Program-made: the position numbers and the translations under genes | Notes under the pieces: model-generated | Database searches by the model: none | Seen by the model: only the letters and a program-made list of their open reading frames with translations | What the model was told of the DNA's origin: nothing | In this document: positions 43,497 to 52,382 of the stretch, one piece after another | How positions within the stretch are numbered: position 1 is the first letter of the stretch | How the letters are laid out: each line of letters begins with the position of its first letter | NCBI GenBank assembly: GCA_002452815.1 | Contig: DKFM01000011.1 | Span: forward strand, 87,992-151,991 | DNA length: 64,000 nt | Direction: 5' to 3' | DNA from: Rhodobacteraceae bacterium UBA6796 | Lineage (GTDB): Bacteria > Pseudomonadota > Alphaproteobacteria > Rhodobacterales > Rhodobacteraceae

Positions 43497-43831
43497 CAGA
43501 ACATCTGCCCGCCCAGCGGCACATCCTGCCCCGGGGCGATCAAGACGACCTCGCCGTTTTCATCCGGCACGCCCAGCGTCAGCACCTCGGAGCGGACGGG
43601 CCCGATCTGGCGCGGCGGGAAGTTCACCACCGCCAGCACCTGCCGCCCGACAAGCTCTTCAATTGTATAGTGTTTCGTGATCTGGGCCGAGGATTTCTTC
43701 TCGCCGATCTCGGGGCCGAAGTCGATCCAGAGCTTGTAGGCGGGCTTGCGCGCCTCGGGGAAGGGTTCGGCCCGGGTGATCCGGCCAACGCGAATGTCGA
43801 CCTTGGCGAAATCGTCGTAGGTTATGGTCAT
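43496..43831 (-). CDS. csaA: CsaA-type tRNA-binding domain protein
   Basis: A 111-residue OB-fold protein. DDFAKVDIRVGRITRAEPFPEARKPAYKLWIDFG opens it, SSAQITKHYTIEELVGRQVLAVVNFPPRQIG and SEVLTLGVPDENGEVVL follow, matching CsaA/tRNA-binding domains. CsaA has been described as an export-related chaperone and as a tRNA binder. It is translationally linked to proC (4-nt overlap) and to the hydroxyacid dehydrogenase. Confidence 0.92.
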   Translation of the reverse strand: MTITYDDFAKVDIRVGRITRAEPFPEARKPAYKLWIDFGPEIGEKKSSAQITKHYTIEELVGRQVLAVVNFPPRQIGPVRSEVLTLGVPDENGEVVLIAPGQDVPLGGQMF

Positions 43832-44640
43832 TTGCCCAACTCCTTGCCGCGGTCGGCGGCGGCTTGCGTGGCCCGGCGCATGAGGCCGGGGAAGCCGGTT
43901 TCGGGGTCCATCAGAACGGCCAGCGCGGCGGCGGTGGTGCCGCCCGGGCTGGTGACATTGACGCGCAACTGCGCAGGATCTTCGGCGGCATCCTCGGCCA
44001 GCTGGCCTGCGCCGCCCACCGTGGCCTTGGCCAGCTTCATCGACAGATCGACCGGCAGCCCCAATGCCACGCCCGCATCGGCCAGCGCCTCGATCAGATG
44101 AAACACATAGGCCGGGCCCGAGCCGGAAATCGCGGTGACCGCATCCATCTGATGCTCACCCTCCAGCCGCACCACCTGCCCCACCGCCGACAGCAACCCC
44201 TCGGCCACATCCAGATCGGCAGCACTGGCCGCACCATTACCGCAGATCGCCGTGATCCCGCGCCCGATCGCGGCGGGGGTGTTGGGCATCGCGCGCACCA
44301 GGGGGGTGGCGGCGCCCAGAATCGCCTCGTAGGTGGCAATGGTCGTGCCGGCGGCCACGGTGACGAACAGCGTCGCGCCCCCGCCCATCGCCTGCAGTTG
44401 CGGCAGCGCCGCGGCCATCATCTGCGGCTTGACCGCGATCAGCACCACGGCGGGCGCGGCGGGCAGCGGCCCGTTTACCGCCACCCCGGTGCCCTTCAGC
44501 CAGTCCGAGGGATGCGGGTCGATCACATGCACCGATTGCGGCGCGAGCCCACCCCGGAGCCAGCCCGCCAGCATCGCAGAGCCCATCTTGCCGCAGCCCA
44601 GAAGCACCAGACCGCGCGCGGAAATGTTCGAAAAGTCCAT
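43828..44640 (-). CDS. proC: Pyrroline-5-carboxylate reductase
   Basis: A 270-residue NAD(P)H enzyme for the last step of proline synthesis. GLVLLGCGKMGSAMLAGWL is the nucleotide site, VRAMPNTPAAIGRGITAICG lies in the middle, and AISGSGPAYVFHLIEALADAGV with GGAGQLAEDAAEDPAQLRVNVTSPGGTTAAAL is the family signature. The ATG at 44640 gives the expected N-terminus; a longer frame upstream has none. Part of the run ybjN-like, proC, csaA, dehydrogenase. Confidence 0.95.
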   Translation of the reverse strand: MDFSNISARGLVLLGCGKMGSAMLAGWLRGGLAPQSVHVIDPHPSDWLKGTGVAVNGPLPAAPAVVLIAVKPQMMAAALPQLQAMGGGATLFVTVAAGTTIATYEAILGAATPLVRAMPNTPAAIGRGITAICGNGAASAADLDVAEGLLSAVGQVVRLEGEHQMDAVTAISGSGPAYVFHLIEALADAGVALGLPVDLSMKLAKATVGGAGQLAEDAAEDPAQLRVNVTSPGGTTAAALAVLMDPETGFPGLMRRATQAAADRGKELGK

Positions 44641-44668
44641 TTTGCCCCCTTTAGCAGCGGGGCGCAGG

Positions 44669-45172
44669 TTAGGCCCGCCCGTAGGCCTCTGCAATGGCAA
44701 CCTTCATCGCGGTTTCGGGCGCCTCGTCGCCCCAGCAGGTCAGCTGCATCGCCGGATAGAACCGCTCTGCCGCGACTACGGCCGCGCCGATCAGCCGGTC
44801 GATCTGTTCCGGGCTGGCGATCTGCCCGCCCGCCAGCACCAGACCATAGCGCCAGACCATCAGTTTCTGTTCGGGCCAGAGCGTGAAGGCCCCGGTCCAA
44901 ACCTGATCGTTGACGCGGTTGAGCAGGTCGTAAAGCGCGGCCTCGCGGCCCTGCGGCGGGTCCATCTCGAAGGTCGAGATCAGCCGCAGCGTTTCGTCCT
45001 GCGCCGACCAGGCCAGGGTGATCGAATAGGTGCGCCACTGGCCTTCGACCACCATCGCGATCTGGTCGTCGGTCACGCGGTCGAAATCCCAGTCATGGGC
45101 CTGGGCCAGCGTCTCGACCACGTCGATCGGATGAAGGTCTTCAGCGTAGAGGTAGTCTTCGCTCAGTGCCAT
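44669..45172 (-). CDS. YbjN family protein
   Basis: A 167-residue soluble protein with the YbjN/type III secretion chaperone-like fold: LHPIDVVETLAQAHDWDFDRVTDDQIAMVVEG, ITLAWSAQDETLRLISTFEM, and LYDLLNRVNDQVWTGAFTLWPEQKLMVWRYGLVL. YbjN proteins are widespread in alphaproteobacteria; their role is not settled. The start at 45172 matches the family; it heads the proC operon, 28 nt upstream of proC. Confidence 0.85.
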   Translation of the reverse strand: MALSEDYLYAEDLHPIDVVETLAQAHDWDFDRVTDDQIAMVVEGQWRTYSITLAWSAQDETLRLISTFEMDPPQGREAALYDLLNRVNDQVWTGAFTLWPEQKLMVWRYGLVLAGGQIASPEQIDRLIGAAVVAAERFYPAMQLTCWGDEAPETAMKVAIAEAYGRA

Positions 45173-45366
45173 GCCCGTATCCCCCTGCCTGTCATACGCC
45201 CCGGGGTGCAGCTCCCCTAGGGTTTGGTGTTCCCACAAGAAACGGCGCAAGAGGCGCAGTCTCCTACCATATATCGTGCGGGCAAGGGCCCGCCCTGTAA
45301 AGCCATTTGTGGTGGATAAGTCGGGTTTTGCCGCAATATCTGGGGAAAACCCCGACAGCCAGGCAA

Positions 45367-45392
45367 AAGGGGCGGCCAACAGGCCGCCCCTT
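45367..45392 (-). terminator. Intrinsic terminator of fabI
   Basis: A perfect 11-bp stem AAGGGGCGGCC/GGCCGCCCCTT (45367-45377, 45382-45392) with a 4-nt loop, followed on the minus strand by TTTTGCC. It lies 25 nt after the fabI stop. The rest of the 245-bp gap to the ybjN-like gene contains no supported gene. Confidence 0.8.
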
Positions 45393-45417
45393 GACTGATC
45401 GGGTTTGCGCGCCTGCG

Positions 45418-46182
45418 TCAGGCCGTGATCGAATAACCGCCGTCGATGTCGTGCACGCCGCCGGTCAGGTTGCGCGCCTCGGGCGATGCCAGGAAGGCCG
45501 CCATTGCGCCGACATCGGCGATCGTGGTCAACTGATGCGTGGGCGCGCGCTGCGCCGCAACGCTCAGCAGCTCGTCGAAATGCGAAATGCCCGATGCCGC
45601 GCGGGTCGCCAGCGGCCCGGGCGACAGCGCATGCACGCGAATCCCCTTTTCGCCAAGTTCAGCGGCGGCATAGCGCACCGAGCTTTCCAGCGCGGCTTTT
45701 ACCGGCCCCATCATGTTGTAGTGATGCACCACCCGCGAGGCGCCGAAGAACGACACCGACAGGCAGGTGCCACCCTGCGGCATCAGCGGCTCTGCCAGCT
45801 TGATCATGCGCAGGAAGGAATGCACCGAAATATCCATCGCCTGCGCGAAACCGGCCGCCGAGCAGTCAATCACCCGCCCATGCAGATCGTCACGCGGGGC
45901 AAAGGCGATCGAATGCAGCAGCGTATCAAGCCGCCCCCAGCGTGCGCCGATCTCGTCAAAGACCGCGCCCAGCTGATCGGGGTCGCTGACGTCGAGCGGC
46001 ATCATGATTTCGGCACCCAAGGCTACGGCCAACGGGCGGACATAGGGTTCGGCCTTGGCGTTGAGCCAGGTGACCGCCAGATCGGCCCCCTGCGCGCGCA
46101 ACGCCTGCGCACACCCATAAGCAATGGAGTTCTCGTTCGCGATTCCGACGATGAGCGCCTTTTGGCCCTGCAGTGAAAACAT
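45418..46182 (-). CDS. fabI: Enoyl-ACP reductase (FabI-type)
   Basis: A 254-residue NADH-dependent short-chain-type enzyme that reduces enoyl-ACP in fatty acid elongation. MFSLQGQKALIVGIANENSIAYGCAQALRA is the FabI nucleotide site (ANExSIA), and HHYNMMGPVKAALESSVRYAAAELGEKGIRVHALSPGPLAT holds the catalytic Tyr/Lys and substrate region. Because many Rhodobacterales carry two FabI copies, this may be the secondary one. GGAGGCTACC precedes the ATG at 46182. It has its own terminator and a 270-bp upstream gap with no gene. Confidence 0.92.
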   Translation of the reverse strand: MFSLQGQKALIVGIANENSIAYGCAQALRAQGADLAVTWLNAKAEPYVRPLAVALGAEIMMPLDVSDPDQLGAVFDEIGARWGRLDTLLHSIAFAPRDDLHGRVIDCSAAGFAQAMDISVHSFLRMIKLAEPLMPQGGTCLSVSFFGASRVVHHYNMMGPVKAALESSVRYAAAELGEKGIRVHALSPGPLATRAASGISHFDELLSVAAQRAPTHQLTTIADVGAMAAFLASPEARNLTGGVHDIDGGYSITA

Positions 46183-46452
46183 GGTAGCCTCCGATAAATG
46201 CCCTGTGAAATAGGCATAACAAGGTGAACAGTTGGTGACGGTTTTTCTGCGCCGCAGCAAGAGCCAAGACATTTGTCGCACCAATTTGAGGCAATTTGGG
46301 CACGTTCCCGCGCGGCACGGGCATTTCCGCGGCAGTTTGGCAATGCCCGGGCCCCCGAAACGCCCCGAGACCCCGCGCGATTTCTGCACCTGCAAAGCAT
46401 GGAAAAACGTTACCGGACGGCCACCCCCCAAGCGGAGAAGGGCGCCGCGAGG

Positions 46453-47421
46453 TCAGGCCTTGCGGGTGTCCGCGCGCGCGGGCACGCGGTCAGCCCGGAC
46501 CGCCGAGGGCGTGCGCCCGAAGGCCGCCTTGAACTGGCGCGAGAACTGCGCCTGATCGGAAAAGCAGAAGCGATAGGCGATTTCCGCCAGCGTCAGATCG
46601 CCGGACAACGCAACCAGGTCGCGCGCCGCGCGCAGGCGCTGATCGCGGATCGCCCGTGCCACGCTGCGCCCGTCTTCGGAAAACAACTCGTGCAGGTAGC
46701 GTTTCGAAATCCCGCAGGCACGCGCCAGCATCTCGGGGCCCAGCGCCGGATTGCGCAATTCGCGCCGGATCACCTCGTCGGCGCGGCGCAGATGGGCCGC
46801 GCGCACCGCGCTCAGCCCCTCTGTCTCGGCACGTTCGGACAGTGACAGCGCCAGCAGATCGACCAGCTGGCGCCCCACCATCTCGGTGGCCGGGGCGGGC
46901 ATGTCTTCGTCCAGCGCCGTGCGCGCCATTGCCGCGAACAGCGCGCCCACCCCGCGCGCGGCGTCGAACTGCTGCGCGCAGAACCTGTCGGGCTGACGCA
47001 GCCGCTCGGCCAGCAGCGCGCGCGAGACTTTCAAAACGCCCAGACTGTTCGCCTTGGTGTAGGAAAAGCGGTAGGGCTCGTTTCCGCGTTCGACCAGAAA
47101 GGCGCCGGGCGCACAGCTGACATCGCGCCCCAGCTGGCTGAACTCGACCGGCGCCAGACGGGGAATGGTAATCAGAAAATCCTCTTCGCCCTGACGGCCG
47201 ATCTGACCGGGGCCGCGTTCGAAGCTCAGCGCATCGGTGGACAGCCGCGACAGTGACACCGGCCCGACCCTGCGCATGCTCAGCCGCCCGCGGAACGCAT
47301 CGGCATCGCGAAACGTCAGGCGCAGCGGGAAATAGGCCTCGGCAATGACCCCGTCCCAATAGACCGCGCGCTCGCCTGCGGGCAGGTGGTCGGTCGAATG
47401 GCTGACAAGTGTCGCGGACAT
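46453..47421 (-). CDS. AraC family transcriptional regulator
   Basis: A 322-residue regulator. The N-terminal 190 residues form an AraC_binding_2-type sensing domain (VYWDGVIAEAYFPLRLTF, FLITIPRLAPVEFSQLGRDV, PGAFLVERGNEPYRFSY). The C-terminal 100 residues hold two HTH motifs: GPEMLARACGISKRYLHELFSEDG and LTLAEIAYRFCFSDQAQFSRQFKAAFGRTPS. It is divergent from hyuB, so the 220-bp gap probably carries its operator, and hyuB-hyuA is its likely target. Inducer unknown. Confidence 0.9.
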   Translation of the reverse strand: MSATLVSHSTDHLPAGERAVYWDGVIAEAYFPLRLTFRDADAFRGRLSMRRVGPVSLSRLSTDALSFERGPGQIGRQGEEDFLITIPRLAPVEFSQLGRDVSCAPGAFLVERGNEPYRFSYTKANSLGVLKVSRALLAERLRQPDRFCAQQFDAARGVGALFAAMARTALDEDMPAPATEMVGRQLVDLLALSLSERAETEGLSAVRAAHLRRADEVIRRELRNPALGPEMLARACGISKRYLHELFSEDGRSVARAIRDQRLRAARDLVALSGDLTLAEIAYRFCFSDQAQFSRQFKAAFGRTPSAVRADRVPARADTRKA

Positions 47422-47641
47422 GTCGCGGGCCTTCTGCGGAGTGGAAAGACAACGCTAGGCGAGGAAACCCGCGCAACGCAAGACCCAGTTGACCGCCCCT
47501 GCCCCCGCACCCGCCGGCGCCGCAGCCAGCGACAAAAACTTGTGCACCCTGCTGCAAGACGCAGGCGGCGCTGAAACGCACGCTGAACCATCAAATCCAA
47601 GAAGCGGCCCACAAGGGCTGCCATAACACAGGGAGACTGCA

Positions 47642-49390
47642 ATGGCCGGTCGCAATGTCGATCCGATCACCCTTTCCGTGGTGCGCGGGGTTCTGGAAAC
47701 CACGCAGCGCGAGATGACGCTGACGCTGGAACAGACCGCGCGCTCGTCGGTGTTCAACCTGGCGCATGACTATTCGACGGCGCTGTTCAACCACACGCCC
47801 GAGATGATCCTGCAGGGCCAGGACATTCCGATCCACCTTGGCTCGCTGATCCCGGCGATGAAATCGGTGGCGAAGTTCTTCGAGGGCGACATCCACGAAG
47901 GCGATATCATCCTGCACAACGATCCGGCCTATGGCGGATCGCATATCATCGACACCTGCATGTATTACCCGGTGTTTCACGAGGGCGAACTGATGTTCTG
48001 GACGGTCTGCAAGGGCCACCTGACCGACATCGGCGGCCCGGTGCCCGCGGGCTACAACCCGAATGCGACCGAGATCTTCGCCGAAGGGCTGCGCATCCCG
48101 CCCGTGAAGCTGTGGGACCGGGGCGTGCCGCGCCAGGACGTGATCAACCTGCTGCTGACCAACATGCGCGCGCGCCGCGACCAGGAAGGCGATTTCAACG
48201 CGCTGATCGGCGCCTGTCAGGTGGGGGCGCGCGCGCTCAAGGGTCTGGTCGACAAATACGGCAAGCAGGTGGTCAAGGATTGCATCGCCGAGTTGCTGGA
48301 CATGGCCGAGGCGCATATGCGCCATCTGATCGCCGCCGTCCCCGATGGCACCTATAGCGGCACCGCCATTCTGGAAGACGCCGGCCACGGCTTTGGCGAT
48401 TTCGAGATCACCGCGACCGTCACCATCGAAGGCGACGGCTGCCATATCGCGATCCAGTCGCCGCCGCAGGTGCCCTATTTCATCAACAGTTACGAAGGCA
48501 ACAGCCACTCGGGCGTGTATCTGGGGCTGATGATGTTCGCGCAACTGCCGCCCCCCTATAACGAGGGGCTCTATCGCTGTGTCAGCACCGACATGGGGCC
48601 GAAAGGCACGCTGTGCAACGCGCAAAGCCCCGCGCCGCACATGAACTGCACCACCACGCCGATGGAGACATTGACCGACGCCGTGCGCCTGGCCTTCGAG
48701 CAGGCCGCCCCCGACAAGGTTTCGGCCAGCTGGGGCCATGCCAACGGCTGCAATATCGCAGGCTGGGACAAGCGCCATGACGAGGAATATGTGACGATGG
48801 TTCTGGCCTCGATCATCTCGGGCGCGGGGGCCACGGCCAGTCAGGACGGCTGGCACGCGGTCGGCCCCGAATGCTGCTTCGGGGCGCTGACCTCGGGCGA
48901 TATCGAGATGCTGGAACACAGCTATCCGATCATCATTCACCGCTATTCGCTGATGGAAGACAGCGGCGGTGCGGGGCGCAACCGCGGCGGGTCAGGCACC
49001 TGCTGGGAGGTCGAACCGCTCGATACCCCGATGACGCTGATCACCTTCGGCGAAGGGCGGCGGATCCCGGCGATGGGGGCGGCAGGGGCCGCGTCCGACA
49101 TGGTGGCGAAAAAGGTCGGCCGGCTGGAAATCACCCGCGGCGGCAAGACCGAGGTCATCACCGACAACGTGATCGAAACCATCCAGCCCGGCGAACGCGC
49201 GGCCAATTTCAACCCCGGCGGCGGCGGCTTCGGCCCGGCGTTCGAGCGCCCGGTCGAACGGGTGGTGGAGGATGTGAAAAACGGCCTCGTCAGTCTGGAA
49301 GGGGCGCGCCGCGACTATGGCGTGGTGATCACCGATCCGGTCACGCTCGCTGTCGATCAGGACGCGACCGCACAACTCCGTTCCGCCTGA
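47642..49390 (+). CDS. hyuB: Hydantoinase/5-oxoprolinase B subunit
   Basis: A 582-residue subunit of an ATP-dependent cyclic-amide hydrolase (N-methylhydantoinase B, oxoprolinase or acetone-carboxylase-like family). It opens VDPITLSVVRGVLETTQREMTLTLEQTARSS; GDIILHNDPAYGGSHIIDTCMYYPVF with its acidic/His residues follows, and the ending contains GGGGFGPAFERPVERVVEDVKNGLVSLEGARRDYGV. Substrate class (hydantoin, lactam, oxoproline) cannot be decided by eye. hyuA follows after 88 bp with a partial dispersed repeat between them. Control by the divergent AraC gene is likely. Confidence 0.92.
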   Translation: MAGRNVDPITLSVVRGVLETTQREMTLTLEQTARSSVFNLAHDYSTALFNHTPEMILQGQDIPIHLGSLIPAMKSVAKFFEGDIHEGDIILHNDPAYGGSHIIDTCMYYPVFHEGELMFWTVCKGHLTDIGGPVPAGYNPNATEIFAEGLRIPPVKLWDRGVPRQDVINLLLTNMRARRDQEGDFNALIGACQVGARALKGLVDKYGKQVVKDCIAELLDMAEAHMRHLIAAVPDGTYSGTAILEDAGHGFGDFEITATVTIEGDGCHIAIQSPPQVPYFINSYEGNSHSGVYLGLMMFAQLPPPYNEGLYRCVSTDMGPKGTLCNAQSPAPHMNCTTTPMETLTDAVRLAFEQAAPDKVSASWGHANGCNIAGWDKRHDEEYVTMVLASIISGAGATASQDGWHAVGPECCFGALTSGDIEMLEHSYPIIIHRYSLMEDSGGAGRNRGGSGTCWEVEPLDTPMTLITFGEGRRIPAMGAAGAASDMVAKKVGRLEITRGGKTEVITDNVIETIQPGERAANFNPGGGGFGPAFERPVERVVEDVKNGLVSLEGARRDYGVVITDPVTLAVDQDATAQLRSA

Positions 49391-49397
49391 TCCCTTT

Positions 49398-49421
49398 CTC
49401 CTGGTTCAAATACTCCCGGGG
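49398..49421. repeat. Dispersed palindromic element, copy 5 (one arm)
   Basis: TCTCCTGGTTCAAATACTCCCGGG matches the right arm (CTTGG..CAAATACTCCCG) of the element at 41305, followed by a G-rich run and GGGGGGCAGGCAGCCCCCC. It lies between hyuB and hyuA and could lower read-through or affect mRNA stability. Confidence 0.5.
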
Positions 49422-49478
49422 GTTCGGGGGGGCAGGCAGCCCCCCGTCCCGCCCCCGCCACCCGCAAGGACATATGAC

Positions 49479-51554
49479 ATGCAGACCCAATATCGCCTTG
49501 GCATCGACGCCGGGGGCACCTTCACCGATTTCATTCTGGCCGACCGCGAAGGCCGCGTGCGCATCGTCAAGGCGCTGTCGACGCCGCAGGACCCGACCCT
49601 GGCCATCCGCAACGGGCTGGCGCTGATCGAAGAGGAAACCGGGATCTCCCCGACCGAGATCGTCTCGAATGCCGATCTGTGCATCAACGGCACCACCGTC
49701 GGGCTGAACGCGCTGATCACCCATCGCGGCGCCAAGACCGGGCTGATCGCCACCGCCGGCCACGAAGACAGCATCGAGATCCGGCTGGGCCACAAGGAAG
49801 ACGGCTATCGTTACGACCCGGAATATCCGCCCGCCACGATGCTCGTGCCGCGCTATCTGCGCCATGGCGTGCGCGAGCGCGTGCTCTCGACCGGCGCCGT
49901 GCACACCCCCCTGAACGAAGACGACGTGCGCGCCGCCTGCCGTCATTTCCTGGCCGAAGGCGTGCAATCGGTCGCGATCTCTTTCGTGTGGTCCGTGCTG
50001 CACCCCGATCACGAACGCCGCGCCGCCGAAATCGTGCGCGAGATGATGCCCGATGTGATGCTGACCGTGGGCAGCACGCTGTATCCGCAGGTGCGCGAAT
50101 ACACCCGCACCTCGACCGCCATCGTGAATGCCTATCTGGGCCCGATCCTGGCGCAATATGTCGAAGCGGTGGATCGCCAGTTCCGCGCAATGGGCGCGAA
50201 GAACCCGGTGCGCTATTTCCAGTCGAACGGCGGTCTGGCCACCGGCGATCTGGTCGCGCATCAGGCGGTCTATGCGATCAACTCGGGCCCGGCCTCGGCC
50301 CCGCAGGCGGCGCTTTATCTGGGGCAACCCTATGGCGAGGAGAACGTGATCACCGTCGATATGGGCGGCACCTCGTTCGACATCACGCTGACCTGGCAAG
50401 GCCGCGCCAACGTGTCCAAGAACATCGACTTCCTGCGCTACCGGATCGGGATTCCGATGATCCAGGTCGAGACGCTGGGCGCGGGCGGCGGCTCGATCGG
50501 CTGGATCGACCCGATGGGCCTGTTGCAGATGGGGCCGCAATCGGCGGGGTCTGAACCCGGGCCTGCCTGCTATGGCCGCGGCGGCACGCAGCCCACCACG
50601 ACCGACGCCAATCTGGTGCTGGGTTATCTGAACCCCGGCGGGCTGGTCGGCGGACGCCTGCCGCTTGATGTGGAAAAGGCGCGCGAGGCGATCCGCACCC
50701 ATCTGGCCGAACCGCTGGGCCTGTCGGTCGAACGCGCGGCCTATGGCATGTTCACCATCGTCAACACCAACATGGTCAACGGCATCCGCCGCGTGTCGGT
50801 CGAGCGCGGCTATGACCCGCGCGACTTCGTGCTGAACTGCGCGGGTGGCGCCACGGGGTCGCATATCACGGCATTGGCGCGCGAAATCGGCATACGCAAG
50901 GTGATGATCTCGAAACTCGCCTCGGGGCTGTGCGCCTATGGCCAGATCCTGTCGGATGTGAAGTATAACTACATGGCCCCCGCCCCGATCCGCCTGGAAG
51001 GTGCCGCAGCGGCCAGCCAGCTGGACGCCTTGTTCGCCGGGCTGGAAGTCAAGGGCCGGGCGGATCTGACGCAGGACGGTTTTGCCGAGGAACGCATCGC
51101 GATCCGCCGCAGTCTGGACATGCGCTATGTCGGGCAGGTCCACGAATGCACCGTCTCGGTCGATCCGTTCGAGATTACCGAAGCCAGTCTGGACCGCCTG
51201 AAGGCGGCTTTCCACGCGCGCCACGAAGAACTGTACACCTATTCCGAGCCGAACAGCGCGGTCGAGGTGGTCAATGTCGAAAGCGCCATCGCGGGCAAGG
51301 TCGACCGGCCCAACCGGATGCGTCTGGCGCCCGGAAAGGGCGCGGACAGCGCGGTCAAGGGTCTGCGCCCGATGATCTTTGCCGCCGACGGCGTGTCGCA
51401 GGAAACCCCGGTCTTCGACGGCGCGGCCCTGGGCGCGGGCGACACCGTGCGCGGCCCCGCGGTGATCGAAGAGGTCACGACGACGCTGGTGATCGAACCC
51501 GGCTGGACCGCCGTTCTGGACGAGCACGGCACCTATGTCGTCACCGCTGACTGA
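49479..51554 (+). CDS. hyuA: Hydantoinase/5-oxoprolinase A subunit
   Basis: A 691-residue ATP-binding subunit partnering HyuB. The actin-like ATPase fold is shown by RLGIDAGGTFTDFILADREG, NGTTVGLNALITHRGAKTGLI, AVYAINSGPASAPQAALYLG and ITVDMGGTSFDITL, then GAGGGSIGWIDPMG and ARAAYGMFTIVNTNMVNGIR-like sequence. Together the two subunits activate a cyclic amide carbonyl with ATP before hydrolysis. AAGGA lies 9 nt upstream of the ATG at 49479. It converges with the GntR gene. Confidence 0.93.
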   Translation: MQTQYRLGIDAGGTFTDFILADREGRVRIVKALSTPQDPTLAIRNGLALIEEETGISPTEIVSNADLCINGTTVGLNALITHRGAKTGLIATAGHEDSIEIRLGHKEDGYRYDPEYPPATMLVPRYLRHGVRERVLSTGAVHTPLNEDDVRAACRHFLAEGVQSVAISFVWSVLHPDHERRAAEIVREMMPDVMLTVGSTLYPQVREYTRTSTAIVNAYLGPILAQYVEAVDRQFRAMGAKNPVRYFQSNGGLATGDLVAHQAVYAINSGPASAPQAALYLGQPYGEENVITVDMGGTSFDITLTWQGRANVSKNIDFLRYRIGIPMIQVETLGAGGGSIGWIDPMGLLQMGPQSAGSEPGPACYGRGGTQPTTTDANLVLGYLNPGGLVGGRLPLDVEKAREAIRTHLAEPLGLSVERAAYGMFTIVNTNMVNGIRRVSVERGYDPRDFVLNCAGGATGSHITALAREIGIRKVMISKLASGLCAYGQILSDVKYNYMAPAPIRLEGAAAASQLDALFAGLEVKGRADLTQDGFAEERIAIRRSLDMRYVGQVHECTVSVDPFEITEASLDRLKAAFHARHEELYTYSEPNSAVEVVNVESAIAGKVDRPNRMRLAPGKGADSAVKGLRPMIFAADGVSQETPVFDGAALGAGDTVRGPAVIEEVTTTLVIEPGWTAVLDEHGTYVVTAD

Positions 51555-51578
51555 TCGGCGCCGACCTTCTGCCCGGGG

Positions 51579-52271
51579 TCAGGCCCCGGGCAGTGAGTCC
51601 GCCGCGACCCCGGCGGGCGCTTCATCCAGAATATCGCGCCGCATCGCCGCCGCGGCCGCCGCCCCGTCGCGGCGCAGCAGCGCCAGCAGAATATCATCAT
51701 GGTAGACCGCCGAGCGCAGCATGTTCGCCTGATCGGGGGTCTGCACCCGGACGATCGGCCCCAGCCGCATCCACAACGGGTCCAGCACTTCGGCCAGAAA
51801 CCGGTTGTGGGCCGCCGCCGCGATTGCGCCATGAAACCGCAGGTTGGCGGCCAGGAACGCGGGCGTATCCCCCGCCGCGGCCGCCCGCCGCATCAATGCG
51901 CATTCGCCCCCCAACGCGGCCAGCTCGGCCTCGGTGCGGCGCAGGGCCGCCACCGTCGCCGTCTCAGTTTCCAATACCAGCCGCAGGCGCACCAGATCGG
52001 CACGCTCGGCCGGGCTCAATTCGGGCACGATCATCGTGCGCCCCGGGGTCAGGCGCAGCACACCCAGGCTTTCCAGCCGCTGCACCGCATCGCGCACCGG
52101 CATCAGGCTGGTCCCCATCTGCTGCGCCAGCGCCCGCAGGGGCAGCTTTTGCCCGGGCGCAAAGCGCCCCGCCATCAGATCGGCCCGCAACCGACGAAAC
52201 ACCTGCTCGTGCAGCGGCCCCGCGGCATCCAGCGCGGGTCCCTCAGCTTCGGGATGTATCGGACCTGTCAT
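51579..52271 (-). CDS. GntR family regulator (FadR/FCD subfamily)
   Basis: A 230-residue repressor-type protein. The N-terminal winged HTH has LHEQVFRRLRADLMAGRFAPGQKLPLRALAQQMGTSLMPVRDAVQRLESLGVLRLTPG. The C-terminal FCD domain is helical with the metal-binding histidine region RFHGAIAAAAHNRFLAEVLDPLWMRL. It is divergent from the aminotransferase gene, and two identical 14-bp sequences in the 111-bp gap are its likely operators. An organic acid or amino acid derived from the pathway would be the usual ligand. Confidence 0.9.
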   Translation of the reverse strand: MTGPIHPEAEGPALDAAGPLHEQVFRRLRADLMAGRFAPGQKLPLRALAQQMGTSLMPVRDAVQRLESLGVLRLTPGRTMIVPELSPAERADLVRLRLVLETETATVAALRRTEAELAALGGECALMRRAAAAGDTPAFLAANLRFHGAIAAAAHNRFLAEVLDPLWMRLGPIVRVQTPDQANMLRSAVYHDDILLALLRRDGAAAAAAMRRDILDEAPAGVAADSLPGA

Positions 52272-52287
52272 CGCCGCTCACCGCCAA

Positions 52288-52301
52288 AATTCGTTATAAC
52301 A
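52288..52301. promoter_or_regulatory. Candidate GntR operator 1
   Basis: AATTCGTTATAACA, with the partial palindrome GTTATAAC, located 17 bp upstream of the GntR gene start (on its side of the divergent gap). An exact copy occurs at 52351, centre-to-centre 63 bp away. Confidence 0.6.
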
Positions 52302-52350
52302 GTCATCGACGACTCGTTGCATGAATACCGATCTGATGGGAGTATTCGCC

Positions 52351-52364
52351 AATTCGTTATAACA
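52351..52364. promoter_or_regulatory. Candidate GntR operator 2
   Basis: A second exact AATTCGTTATAACA, 19 bp upstream of the aminotransferase start. The 63-bp spacing equals about six helical turns, so both copies face the same side of the DNA, fitting cooperative binding or looping by the divergent GntR protein. Confidence 0.6.
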
Positions 52365-52382
52365 CCAGCCTGCAGGACTCCC

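Noticed and set aside
46183..46452. Gap between fabI and the AraC gene, with repeated CAATTTG and a CGGGCATT/AATGCCCG inverted pair
   Set aside because: The 16-nt loop and absence of a T-tract make a terminator doubtful, and the short direct repeat may be chance. No gene is supported here.
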